Assembly: GCA_020698575.1 (NCBI GenBank)
Contig: CM036256.1
Location: forward strand, 17,685,908 to 17,749,907
Reading direction: 5' to 3'
Length of the DNA stretch: 64,000 bases
Source: Bostrychus sinensis
Taxonomy: Eukaryota; Chordata; Actinopteri; Gobiiformes; Eleotridae
Position numbers and translations under genes: made by a program. Shown here piece by piece: positions 11,607-24,129 of the stretch (its first letter is position 1; every line of letters starts with the position of its first letter). The notes below the pieces were generated by a model that was given only the letters and a program-made list of their open reading frames with translations, was not told the origin of the DNA and did no database searches.

Positions 11607-12050
11607 TTTAGTTCTTCTTTTGCATAGATGTATTGTTCAACCGGTTCTCACATATTGCTTTACATGCTTTTACAATATTCATATAATTAAAAATCCAACC
11701 ATTCTCACAAAAACAACCAATATTGCCTCAAAGGTCATAGGCCTCCCAACTCCCAGTCTCACCCAGCTAAATGCTAAAGGCATCACATGCATCGCACACA
11801 CCATAATACAAGATCATTCTCACCTACTGCACCTAGTACATTACCTTACTCCCCTCTGGACGCAGATACAGAACCCTCTGATACAAAAATAGTCTCAAAC
11901 CTTCAGCCATCACAGTACTAAATCAGTAGAGTTTGTTAATTGCCCTGTTCGCTGTTTGAAATGAATTAATGTTAATGCAAATAAGGCATTTCATACCTGT
12001 GTGTACAGAATATGTGAAAATTAATTTACTGAAAGGGACAATAAACAAAC
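11607..12050 (+). pseudogene. LINE ORF2 C-terminal fragment and tail
   Basis: The frame at 11620-11892 reads through a motif set I associate with the region after the reverse transcriptase core in fish non-LTR retrotransposons: 'VQPVLTYCFTCFYN', 'ASKVIGLPTPSLTQLNAKGI', 'IAHTIIQDHSH'. It is followed by a stop and an A-rich tail with 'gacaataaac' near 12045, as expected for a 5'-truncated LINE insertion. The catalytic domain is absent and the fragment cannot be functional. The clade is uncertain. Confidence 0.55.
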
Positions 12051-13989
<1,939 letters not shown>

Positions 13990-14394
13990 TTGGGATGTCA
14001 CAATGTCACATTTTTGTGTCATGATTATCGTGAGATAATATATTGCGATTATACAGTTTTCACAATTACTGACACTGAAACACTTAAAAAATGTTTATTA
14101 AATGCAGCTAAACCCTTCTGACATTCTTTAGATATTTAAGGGGCAGCAGTGTGAACGGCTTGAACAAGCACAGAGTTAAACATGAGTTTCACTCATGGTA
14201 GGACGAAGTGGGGAGAGCGTACATTGCTCTGAGACGCAGAGGAGCCGCTGCATTTACTTAAAACACCAAATAGAACATACTGGGGGCTCCAAGAAGTGAC
14301 AGACGAGATATTGTAGCTTCTAAACTTCTTATTGTTATCCTACCGTGACATTTATAATCACAATTACTATAATTGGTTAGTCCTGACATCCCTA
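13990..14394. mobile_element. candidate hAT-type MITE, about 405 bp
   Basis: The left end 'ttgggatgtca' and right end 'tgacatcccta' are inverted with one mismatch. The interior has 'attatcgtgagataatat' and a related right-side block, as in fish hAT MITEs. No 8-bp duplication was seen, so the boundaries are provisional. Confidence 0.4.
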
Positions 14395-14399
14395 CACTA

Positions 14400-15437
14400 A
14401 AAACACTCACAGTGACACAAGCAAAGTGGGTGAAGTGTCTTGCCTAAGGACACAACAACAGTATGCACTGCCAGTAGCAAGGATCAAACTAGAGGTCGAC
14501 CGATATATCGGGACAGTTTTTGCATCTTTTAGTCAATCGGCCATTGGACGATTTTTGCACTTTGAGGCAGATTGTTGGTCAGTCACATGTGCAGGCGACC
14601 ATGTCAGTAAAGGACCCCAGCTTAGCAGTGGGAGGGCACTGCAGGGAGAGTGAAACAAAGCTACTCACAGGAGGCTCCTGGAAAAAGGAACTGGATTATT
14701 TCTTTCAAAGGCTGCACATGTAAGGCTGTGGTTTAACTTTTAAATATCTCTTTGAAAGGACATGTAAATACATGGACTAGCTTTGTTTGAATGCTTGGGC
14801 CTGAAGCATGAGCTTCAATCCACAGAGAGAAGGTGCTGTACTGTAACACAATTTGGAGTAATAGTCTTCTTGGAGCAGAAGATCTGGGTAGAAATTAAAT
14901 TAGTACGTAGTTAATTTGACATTATAAAGATGTTAGACGGACATATGCTGTCCTCAGAGCTGGACATTAATCTGCACATTTCTGCGTAGCATCGCATGCT
15001 TTTGTTTTCACATCAGTAATGCATGTATGCAGCCGCATTTTATTACAGTGTATGGCTCTATATGACAACATTAACCACAGTCAGTGGAACTGAAGCTACA
15101 TTACATTCTTTGTATTTGTGGACTGAATCTAAGACATGTGAAAGCGTTTGAATGTAGTCTAAATATTCTTTATTTATATTTTCTTCCAAAGAGACATTTT
15201 AATGTGAATTACATGCACAGCCTTTGAAAGCAAATCAGTAACATCAGCACGTGAATATGCATTATACCCAAAATACTAATACAGTGATAAAAATAAACAC
15301 ATTACACACACGTATTTAAAGTGAATAATGAATCTGAGTGAGATTGGTATTGGTATCGTTATCAGTCGACCTCTAGATCAAAACGCCAACGTTTGGGTTA
15401 GTGGCCGAACATCTCTACTGACTGAGCTACTGCCGAC
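14400..15437 (-). mobile_element. tRNA-derived SINE split by a hAT element
   Basis: On the minus strand, 15437-15384 reads as a tRNA-like head ('ggcagtagctcagtcagtag', then 'gttggcgttttgatc' where a B-box is expected). The remainder (14489-14400) carries 'gtgtccttaggcaagacact', which I recall as the body of a teleost SINE. The two parts join cleanly if the 886-bp insertion at 14490-15375 is removed. The head was interrupted at its B-box position. Confidence 0.55.
14490..15375. mobile_element. hAT-type non-autonomous element, 886 bp
   Basis: It begins TAGAGGTCGACCGATAT and ends with GTCGACCTCTA. The flanking octamers gatcaaac (14482-14489) and gatcaaaa (15376-15383) match at 7 of 8, the length of a hAT target duplication. 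The interior holds no transposase. It is inserted in the minus-strand SINE. Confidence 0.7.
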
Positions 15438-16094
15438 CAAGTCCATTTCAGCCTGACTGATGTCCTTCCTCTGTATCCTCCCCTTCAGCCGCTGGGACAC
15501 AGGAAAGTAATTAAATGTCTGAAAATGACAAGCTTCCTTTTTCCACCTGCACAAGCTGTAAGAAGCCTTTTACTGAGGACCAGAAAGATGGTGCATTGAT
15601 TTCCCTACTGTCTAATTTTCTCAAGTCATGTCTTCTTTGAATGATTTTTTTAATGTCAACAGGGAGCAGAGGCTGAAAAAATGAATAAGATGGGAGGCTC
15701 AAGGGGTTGCAGAAATACCAGTGATAGTGTCTGTGTGTCACTGGTTTGTGTGTGTCTATTTTGGACATGTTTTACCAACACTTTTGCCAAGGTTCTTCAT
15801 TAAACTTTAGCTCAGTTCACTGGGGGGGCTTTCCTCCATCCAGCGCTCAGTTATGTTGATGGTGTCCATTTTATTGAGGAAGGTCACCCGAAACAGAATA
15901 ACCTCCAACTGAGAGCTCATTAACATAGGCTCATGCTGGCTGTAGCAGTCTGTGCCTATTACGTGAGAAAATTACACAAACATTTACATGACTTTTAAAG
16001 ATTAAGAAATCAGAAGACTTCAGAATGCGGTGGGCAAATTTATTGTTACTGCACTTAACAGCAAACGCAATATCTGTATCACCACAAACTGAAT
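15438..16094. other. non-coding stretch, nothing recognised
   Basis: No supported gene or repeat boundary. An 85-codon minus-strand frame (15511-15768) has no recognisable domain. Confidence 0.45.
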
Positions 16095-16360
16095 GTTTCT
16101 GTTTATTTATTAGGTTTATTTGATAGAGACACATACAAAAAACAGACAAACTGTAAACCAGCAGTCCCATGCATGTAAAATAATACCTTTAACAAGAGCT
16201 AATTTGCAGCATTAGTCCCTAGATAGGCTTTTCTGCACCGTCAAGATTAAAACACAGAGAAAAAGTGAACAGAGTGATGTTAAAAGATAACAATGATGAC
16301 ACTAAATAAGAACAACAGAGGGGCAAAGACACATGACAACTGAACACATTAAACATGAGT
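16095..16360 (-). repeat. possible LINE 3' untranslated fragment
   Basis: 'ggtttatttgatagagacac' and 'tagtccctagataggctttt' followed by 'ctgcaccgtcaagattaaaa' resemble the 3' end of a fish LINE in minus orientation, as I recall it. No coding part remains and the limits are approximate. Confidence 0.35.
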
Positions 16361-16486
16361 ACATGAGTACTCTGCTGGTCTATTCAGTTATTTCTTTATG
16401 GCATTAGTAATAATTATTAGAAATGTTTTCTTAGATCATGTTTTTCAAGGTTGTGAAACATGCAATGCTGTTTTAGAGGTGACCAT

Positions 16487-16559
<73 letters not shown>

Positions 16560-16572
16560 ATAAATAAATAAT
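16487..16572. repeat. (GATA)n microsatellite grading into (AAAT)n
   Basis: About 18 GATA units (16487-16558), then four AAAT-type units. Confidence 0.95.
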
Positions 16573-16744
16573 AATCTCTTTAAATAAGCACATTTTTCCA
16601 TTAATATATTTTATCTTTAAGCTCTCATGTCGGGTCTTGTCTTGTAGAATTAGTCTTTAAGTTTTGATTGACCCAGTTTTCGGCCTTTGGGTCAGTTTTA
16701 TAAATACAAATATTTTTAAACCATCCTATATTAAATTAAACTAA

Positions 16745-16832
16745 CTATCTCAAAAAGTATATCCAAATATCGTTATTGTAATATCAAACATAGTTCGCTT
16801 ATTGCATGTTTTTCTAATAATGTGCAGCCCTA
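16745..16832. mobile_element. hAT-type MITE fragment (right end)
   Basis: 'atatcgttattgtaatatc' followed by a terminus 'tgtgcagcccta' matches the right ends at 5789 and 10731 apart from the base before 'gcagcccta'. No left end was found. Confidence 0.4.
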
Positions 16833-17235
16833 ATGCTGTACTTGAGTGTAATTTTATCCACAGTCGTCCACTCCACACTGTCCGTTTTTGAAACACTTTG
16901 AAAGCAGATGCTGACAGTTATGAACAATCTGTCTGTCTCTGCTGACAGAATACAGCTAAATCTATCACCAGACAGGACAAGATTACATCTGTGTATTCAC
17001 TGATGCCATTTCCTTTTCCACAAATGGTCTTGAGTGTCTGCAATAAGAACGCTAAACGCTCAGCAGCTGTCTTTCAAATGGAGAAAATCTGTCACAGCCT
17101 TTATCCAAATTCTGCTAGATTTATATGGCACCAATTTAGAAGACAAATTATTGAGTGAGTGAACAGCAGTGCTTAAATAGATGTCATTTTCAACTAAAGA
17201 ATTCACACTATTCAAACTACACAAGCCAGTGTTTT

Positions 17236-17375
17236 TGACAGCTCCAAGGCCGGATAAATGGAGAGGGTTGTATCAGGAAGGGCATCCAGCATAAAACCTA
17301 TGCCATGCCAAATAGGAGACAGAGGATATACTGTGGCAACCCTGGAAAAAAAGCCGAAAGGAAAGAAGTTAAAGC
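17236..17375 (+). repeat. dispersed 3'-tail repeat, RTE-like
   Basis: 'ggataaatggagagggttgt', 'atcaggaagggcatccagca', then 'actgtggcaaccctggaaaa' and 'agccgaaaggaaagaa'. I recall this as the 3' end of an abundant fish RTE-type LINE or a SINE sharing it. Related copies lie at 18350 (minus), 48200 (plus), 53350 (minus) and 60990 (minus). Confidence 0.55.
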
Positions 17376-18349
17376 TACATCTGTACTTTCTTACAATGCT
17401 GTAAGATCCAAAATGCATTGTGGAATCATATGTAAATGTGACCAAGTTTTGAGTGCACGAGGTGCGTGAATGCACAAGGGTCCAGGGGTGTTAAAAAGGA
17501 GAGTTGGGGCATACCATACTTCTTGGACACTTGTGTTATGAAAGAAGGTAAAAACATTCAATAAATAAACAGCGTTGTCTTTTAGTGACGTTTGCTAAAC
17601 TGTTGCTGGATTTATCTGAAAGCAATTACAGCAGTTTGATCATTTTGCCACAGAATAATCAGAACATCTGCATGCTATACTGACTAATCACCATTTTAGT
17701 TCTACATTTACTTGTTTATTGTTTATGTTATAATTTAGCTAAGGAATATTGCAATTAGAATACATAACATGCTAACATATGCACAAGGACATGGATGTAA
17801 GTGAAGCTATTTTGTTTGTCATTTAAATCTCAATCCCTAAAGAGCATGCACACATGTGTTGAAATGGTCCAATCATCATAGGCATTTCACTGAATGCTTG
17901 CACATCCTTCTATCTGGGGTAAACAGACCATATAATTAGCCATTTGTTTTCTTAATTAACTTGCTTCCATCATTATTGTCTGAAAGAAGAGAACATGTCA
18001 GTGAGTAATTGATGCTTTATGGGATCATTACCAACCTTTCACCTTATGTTTGTTCTGCCATTCTGCGGGGAGACCCTGCACCACTCTTGGACAGCAGATT
18101 GTGCACATGTTGTCGAGTATTGTATCTCCACTATGGGGATGACAACAGATAAGGTCACAGTGAATGGAAGGAAATGGTAGCTGGAGGCCACATCCCACTG
18201 ATGGGATTTAACAGGCACAAGTCTTTATTTCATCATCATATTACCTTCATCTGCCTTTTTCACACTTATGGCTTTTAGATCAACCTTGTAAAGTCTGGGC
18301 ACAGCACCTTTCTGTGTGACAACATGTAACTTACAGTTTTTGTTATTGA
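17376..18349. other. non-coding stretch, nothing recognised
   Basis: No supported gene, RNA or repeat boundary. Confidence 0.45.
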
Positions 18350-18425
18350 CGGACCCTCTATTTATCCAAGCTTGGGACAAGGAGTACACTGGCCTGTGAC
18401 TCCTGTTGCTGCATTAAACATAATT
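18350..18425 (-). repeat. dispersed 3'-tail repeat fragment, RTE-like
   Basis: 'accctctatttatccaagct' and 'tgggacaaggagtacactgg' are the reverse complement of part of the repeat at 17236 and match the copies at 53440 and 61060. It abuts the L2-like LINE. Confidence 0.5.
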
Positions 18426-18469
18426 TGTAAAACTCTCCTGGGAAAATTAGTGTTTTAAATGATGTCAGT

Positions 18470-20400
18470 GTGAACATAGACCAAGGTTCAGCATCAAGTT
18501 CAAGTTGTGAGAAAACTTTCACAGCTTTTTATTTCCTTACTGCACCTCTTGACAGGCCATGGATCTCATCTATAAAACCCCCTAGGTTTCTGTTCAGCAC
18601 TGTAGCCAGGCTGACCACCAGTAACAGCTCAGTAGAACCCTGTATCCCTGTTACTCTCAGCTGTGAAAACTTTCTTCAATTTTTTAACAACAAAATCACA
18701 AGTATTAGAGACTAATTAAATAAAATTCTCCCTACGATCAGCTTCAGAGCAAGCCAAAGCTGTAAAAAGGGAGGCCACTATAAAACCATCTGTAACGTTA
18801 GACTGCTTCATCGCTGTAGACCAAGCTGAGATAACATCAGTCATTATGTCCTCCAAAACCTCAACTTGTCTTTTAGACCCAATACCAACCAAACTTTTTA
18901 AAGAAACTCTTCCCCTAATTAATGAACCTATACTGTCTATAATAAACGCCTCCTTAGAAACAGGTTATGTGCCACAGTCTTTTAAATGTGCAGTTATTAA
19001 ACCGCTTCTGAAAAAACCCAGTCTATATCCTGACATTTTAGCCAACTATAGACCAATATCAAATATCCAATATCCTTTTATTTCAAAAATCCTAGAAAGA
19101 GTTGTAGTTAAACAGTTATGTCGCCACCTACAGGACAATAGCTTATTTGAAGATTTTCAGTCAGGGTTTAGACCCCACCATAGCACAGAAACTGCATTAG
19201 TTAGAGTCACAAATGACTTGTTATTAAGTTCAGACAATGGACTGGTCTCAATCCTAGTTCTGTTAGATCTCAGTGCAGCCTTTGACACCACTGACCACAG
19301 CATCTTACTCCAGAGATTAGACTGTGACATAGGGGTCAGAGGAGTCACCCTCTGCTGGTTTAAATCCTACTTATCTGATAGGTACCAGTTTGTCAGTGTA
19401 AATGAACATTCCTCGCAGTGCAGTAAAGTTAGCTATGGCGTGCCACAAGGCTCAGTACTTGGACCCATTCTGTTCATGCTTTACATGCTGCCTTTAGGAA
19501 ACATAATCAGAAAACATGGCATTCATTTTCACTGTTACGCAGACGATACACAGTTGTATTTATCAATTAAACCTGATCAGAATGACCTGCGTTGAGAAAC
19601 TTAGCAGCCTGTGTGAGAGACATAAAGACATGGATGACAATTAACTATCTAATCCTAAACCCAGAAAAAACAGAGGTCATTATACTAGGCCCCAAAAAGC
19701 TGAGAGATGCTCTGTCTGACCAGATAGTCTCCCGGGACAGTGTCAGTGTAGCCTCAAGTTCTACTGTGAGAAGCTTAGGAGTTTTATTTGACCAAGATTT
19801 ATCATTTAAGGCTCATATAAACCAAGCCTGTAAAACAGCGTTCTTTCACCTACGTAACATAGCCAAAATCAGAAATATTTTATGTAAAAGTGACGCTGAA
19901 AAACTTGTCCATGCAGTTGTTACATCTAGGTTGGATTACTGTAACTCTGCTGGCAGCGTGCCCTAAAAACTCTTTAAAATGTTTTCAGCTTGTTCAAAAC
20001 GCAGCAGCAAGATTATTAACAGGAACTAACAGGAGAGAACATATTACTCCTGTGCTGGCTTCCAGTTGAATTCAGAATTAGGTTTAAAATCCTTTTCCTG
20101 ACTTACAAGGCTGTAAATGGTATGGCCCCATCCTACATTAATGATGTTATAGTGCAAGTGCATGCAATGCACCAAGTGCATTTTGTGACCGCAGAGTACT
20201 GCGCTCACAAAATGCAGTGTATTAGTGGTTCCCAGGGTTTCTAAAAGTACAGTTGGAGGTAGAGGCTTTAGTTACCAAGCTCCTGTTTTATGGAATCAGC
20301 TTCCAGCTCATGTTAGAGAGGCAGACACAGTCTCTACATTTAAGGTTAGGCTTAAAAAGTTCCTCTTCAAGAAAGCTTATGGTCAGGCCAGCTAGGAACA
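18470..20400 (+). pseudogene. reverse transcriptase of L2/Maui-like LINE, disrupted
   Basis: The product would be a non-LTR reverse transcriptase that copies element RNA at a nicked target. The frame at 18470-18715 gives a pre-RT segment ending 'FFNNKITSIRD' and a stop. The frame at 18846-19595 holds the RT core in order: 'LDPIPTKLFKE', 'IKPLLKKP', 'NYRPISN', 'FQSGFRPHHSTETAL', 'LLDLSAAFDTTDH', 'YGVPQGSVLGPILFMLYMLP' and 'HCYADDTQLYLS'. The catalytic YADD is intact. A stop and frame change near 19592 lead to 19592-19966 ('DIKTWMTINYLILNPEKTE', 'VTSRLDYCNS'). Beyond 19966 the frame is broken repeatedly, with remnants such as 'FSYQAPVLWNQLPAHVREAD' near 20262-20330. There is no upstream endonuclease. 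This is an inactive copy, but the RT core has decayed little, so the insertion is probably not ancient. Confidence 0.8.
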
Positions 20401-20700
20401 GGGTTAACTCCACAGCTGAAGACAGGCTGCTCTAGGAGCTAGAAGCTGGGGGAAGTATGGTTCACTGAGCCTCTGTCCTCTGGTTTCATCTGCTGTAATT
20501 AATATTATCCATATTCCATATCTCCAATTAGTTCCTTGCTATTCACAAGTTGTCCCTCTCTCCCGCTCCCCTCTGGGGGAGTGGGGACTGTTTCAGATGC
20601 CTGGCTGCTGGCAGATGTTCCAGTGACGATTGGATCTTAGCTGACCCCATCTGTGCTCCTGTCCCGACCTGTGGGCCCTCAACCTCACCTCTAACGATTT

Positions 20701-20940
20701 CCCGGATCTACCTCAACCCACTCACCTGTCTGGATGAGGCCCCTGCTGTATCCTGGATTTCCCAAACCTATCTCGCATCACTCACCTGTCTGGATGAGGC
20801 CCCTGCTGCATCCTGGATTTCCCAGACCTATCTCGCCCCACTCACCTGTCTGGATGAGGCCCCTGCTGCATCCTGGATTTCCTGGACCTATCTCGCCCCA
20901 CTCACCTGTCTGGATGAGGCCCACCTGCTGCATCCTATGG
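20701..20940 (+). repeat. 60-bp tandem repeat, four copies, in LINE tail
   Basis: 'ctcacctgtctggatgaggc' starts at 20721, 20781, 20841 and 20901, an exact 60-bp period with few substitutions. Because 60 is a multiple of three it keeps a long frame open (20550-20999), which is best read as an artefact of the repeat. Confidence 0.9.
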
Positions 20941-21388
20941 ACTTCCTCAACCTAGCTCACCCCACTCCCTGGATGAAGCCTTACAGAGCTGATCTATGAT
21001 CCTATAGATGAGCTAATGAACTAACAGTCCTAGACGCATTGCCTGTCTGTCCTGGGAGAGGATCTCTCCTTCAGTTGGGCTCCATAAGGTTTCTTCTTTT
21101 TTCCCACAGCTGTGTTTTTTTAGGAGTTTTTCCTGACCAAAAAGGAGGGTCTAAGGACAGGAGTAGACCTGGGTCTGTTTAGTGTAGTTATTGTTTGTGT
21201 TGTCTGATTGTGTGTTTTGTTTGATCAACTGTTGTGAAGCCCTTTGAGGCGACTTTTGTTGTGATGCTGGGCTATACAAATACATCTGAATTGAATTGAA
21301 TTAAAACTGTGCATGGAATTGTTACTAAAAGTTTCCGTACTCCACAAACATAAAAAAACTGCGTACTTTAGAAAATATTCACACTGAT

Positions 21389-21713
21389 GGTAGACTCACA
21401 CCAACAGCAACTGAAGCAACCAGTGACCATTCATTTCCTATGTACGCTGGCTCACAGAGGCAAGAAGCGTCTTGAATGTGGTGAGCGACGCGAATCAAGT
21501 GATTTGAGCATAATTTTGAGTTGAACTGAAGTCAACTTTATGCAAATGTGGAGCCACATTGCCCAAGTGACCACCAATCACGGAACAAGTTTTGATAGGC
21601 ACTAGAGAGGAATTAGTACAGACACAGAAATCACGTTTTAAACCTCCTAGCGACACGAGGAGAGTGAACTGAGCTTAGAAAAGAGATTTTGTTGCTTTTG
21701 GTGTGAGTCCACC
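21389..21713. mobile_element. 325-bp MITE with 23-bp inverted ends
   Basis: The left end 'ggtagactcacaccaacagc' and right end (reverse complement 'ggtggactcacaccaaaagc') agree at 18 of the first 20 positions and continue in 'aac'. No coding capacity. The target duplication is unclear (both flanks contain 'at'). Confidence 0.6.
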
Positions 21714-22823
21714 ATTATAAAACAGGGAACACGCACCCCTGCATACACGTTCCCCTTTCTAGATCCCACCTGGTGGTGTAGAAAGGTAGGCAAAACCCAC
21801 CTCATGTCACACCCTCTCCATGCCTCAAACCCACCAAAGAAGGACAAAGCAAAGTGACTTTTGAATGAGATTTGCCAAAACATGAGCCGCTAATGAGTAG
21901 GTTTCACTGAGAAACATGGAAGAGAGTGGGAGGTCCAAGATGCTTCACGCAGCACTGCACACATGTTCATCTTTATTGGACAGAGAATGTCACTTTTCCG
22001 ATTAAAAAATAAATAAAAAATTGCAATGACACAACAAATGCCCCAAATGTTTTATTTAGATTATTGCAGGTATTGCTTTTTTAAGATTTCTTTGCATTGT
22101 AATTGAGACTTAAAGTCATATAAATGAAAGCGTATGTGACGTGCAGCAAGCATCACAGTCAGAGCTGGCCCTAGCTCTCTTGGCGCTCTAGGCAAGATTT
22201 TAAATTTACCCCCTACCCCCACCACCTCTAATATAGGCTACATTTGATAAGACTTTACTAAGCATTAACAATGATTTCGCCACTCCCTGAATTGTGCTTC
22301 AATGTATTTTGTAGTAGGTTTTTATGAAGTACAATAGAAGGGAGGGAGGTCTGGGGGTCCCCCAGAAAAATTTGAACAAAACAAATGTAATTTCCTGTAA
22401 TTTGATGCATTTTAAACTATCATATTTGATTATCAGCAGCTGCTACACTGAACAGAAAAAAGGAGACTAATAATGACTAATTTTACTTTTCTTCAAGTTG
22501 CAAGACAAAATGTTACTTATAACAACTCACATTTTAAACATGAGCTGCTTCTTTACACAGACCGGAGCAGAATGTGATTTAGCTTTTTTTTTTTTTTTTT
22601 TTACATGTGATTCTTCCCCAGAGGAGCCCCGAGCTCTGCCCGGCCCTTGCAGCACAGGGTCACAGTCTTCAGTCTCATCACACTGAGCTGTCATAAGTCA
22701 TTTCTGAGATGTATTTTTTTTTTTTTTTTTATCTAAGAAAAACACACTCCTGAACCTCTCTGGACTTTTTTTTAATTTAATTTTTATTGCATCTTGTCAT
22801 TGAAAATCTACCAAGTTATACAT
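21714..22823. other. non-coding stretch with possible hAT end near 22162
   Basis: 'agctggccctagctctcttg' with 'gcgctctaggcaagatttt' at about 22164-22202 resembles a common fish hAT terminus, but no partner end was found. Poly(T) runs lie at about 22585-22602 and 22714-22730. Nothing coding was recognised. Confidence 0.35.
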
Positions 22824-22896
22824 TGTGATTAATCGCGATTAATCATAGCACAAGAGTGTGATTAATCTGATTAATTTTTTTAATTGACAGCACTAA
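22824..22896. mobile_element. hAT-type MITE fragment
   Basis: 'gtgattaatcgcgattaatc' and a terminus 'aattgacagcacta' match the right part of a common vertebrate hAT MITE. The left end is absent. Confidence 0.45.
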
Positions 22897-23130
22897 ATTT
22901 AAACAAAACATCATGGATATGAACCGTTTGTAGGAGTTGTTTATGCTTGTTCATCCAGTCACAGATTCATCAGGGATTGTGCTTTTAGTTCACACCACGG
23001 ACCATGACTGCGCCAATGCACAGTGCCCTGTGGATGGGCGTGGATGGCTTTGAACCATTTTATTGTCAAGAATTCTGAGCAAAAGTATCAAAAAATCAAA
23101 TGTCCTTCCCGCAATTTTACTTACTATCTG

Positions 23131-23742
23131 CAGGGTTGCCAGATCTGACTGACAGTTTCCAGCCCAAATATAACGTAAAACCCGCCAAACGCAATAAAAA
23201 CCCGCCCAAATCACAACCATTCTACAATCTTAATGTTAAAACTGTAATACATATGAAATAGCATATTTTTAGCACACTAAACTTCGCCCCTTCTGGAACA
23301 GGGGCGATCCACATTTTTAGCTCTGGGTCAGTCTCCTTCCTGTACGATTTCTTGTACCCCCCTGGCGTGTTGCTAAACGCTAAAACTCCAAACTTGAGAG
23401 GAAACACTGTTGGCCCGTCTGCGCTCACGGGGCTGCAGAGTGTTTACTTTTTTCAACCAATCAGAGGTCCATAATTAGACATGTGATTGACAACTAATGA
23501 CACTAATATTACTACTTCTATTTTACAAATTAATTTTATTCATCAGTAACCAGCAAATATATGTAATTAGTTGATCAGGAAATTTAAAATTTAAAATAAG
23601 TTTATTTTACATTTTCAAAATCCCGCCCCATAAGTCTAAAAATAGCCCAAATATTATACACCCGCCCAATGCCATTTTTTTCCGCCGAGAGAGAGCAAAA
23701 GTAGCCCAATTGGGCGGGAAACCGCCCAATCTGGCAACACTG
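23131..23742. mobile_element. hAT-type MITE, 612 bp, perfect 8-bp duplication
   Basis: The left end CAGGGTTGCCAGAT and right end (reverse complement CAGTGTTGCCAGAT) differ at one base. The octamer actatctg occurs on both sides (23123-23130 and 23743-23750). The subterminal regions are rich in 'cccgccca' on both sides. No transposase is present; the minus-strand frames inside are short and unsupported. Confidence 0.85.
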
Positions 23743-24129
23743 ACTATCTGTCAAATTGATCATGTCTGAATCACATTCTTTGTTTTTTCTGAGAGATATA
23801 AAGTAAAAGTGAACTGTATCGAACACACACCAAACATAAATTTGTCAAATTTGCTTCATTTCAGTAGCTTGCCGTGAGGGTCGCCTTTCTGCTGCGTCTC
23901 CAAAATGTGCACACACCTGGGTCAGAGTTGGCATGGATACACAAGGCCTTACGCCTTGGATTTTTATACATCTTGCCTTTGGTGCAGAAAATGGCATATG
24001 CCAGTTTCAGCCTTACTATGGGCATACACAAGCTTTATAGATGAGACCCCAGAGCAGCTCCTTTTCTCCAATGAGTGGTACAGTGCAGGTTGGGTTAAAA
24101 TAACACACTATCCCATTGTTGAAGAGGTA

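Larger units (their letters stand above)
18430..21304 (+). mobile_element. 5'-truncated L2/Maui-like LINE
   Basis: The element comprises the reverse transcriptase and downstream part of a non-LTR retrotransposon (18470-20400), a tail with a 60-bp tandem repeat (20701-20940), and a 3' terminus near 21304 made of 'gaattgaattgaatt' repeats. Such short terminal repeats are characteristic of the L2/CR1 group. The endonuclease domain is missing. The last 200 bp ('ccctttgaggcgacttttgt', 'tgatgctgggctatacaaat') recur in reverse at 57410-57600. Confidence 0.8.

Noticed and set aside
20550..20999. 149-codon frame with repeated 60-bp units
   Set aside because: The frame stays open because the tandem unit is a multiple of three. 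It sits in the LINE tail downstream of the RT.
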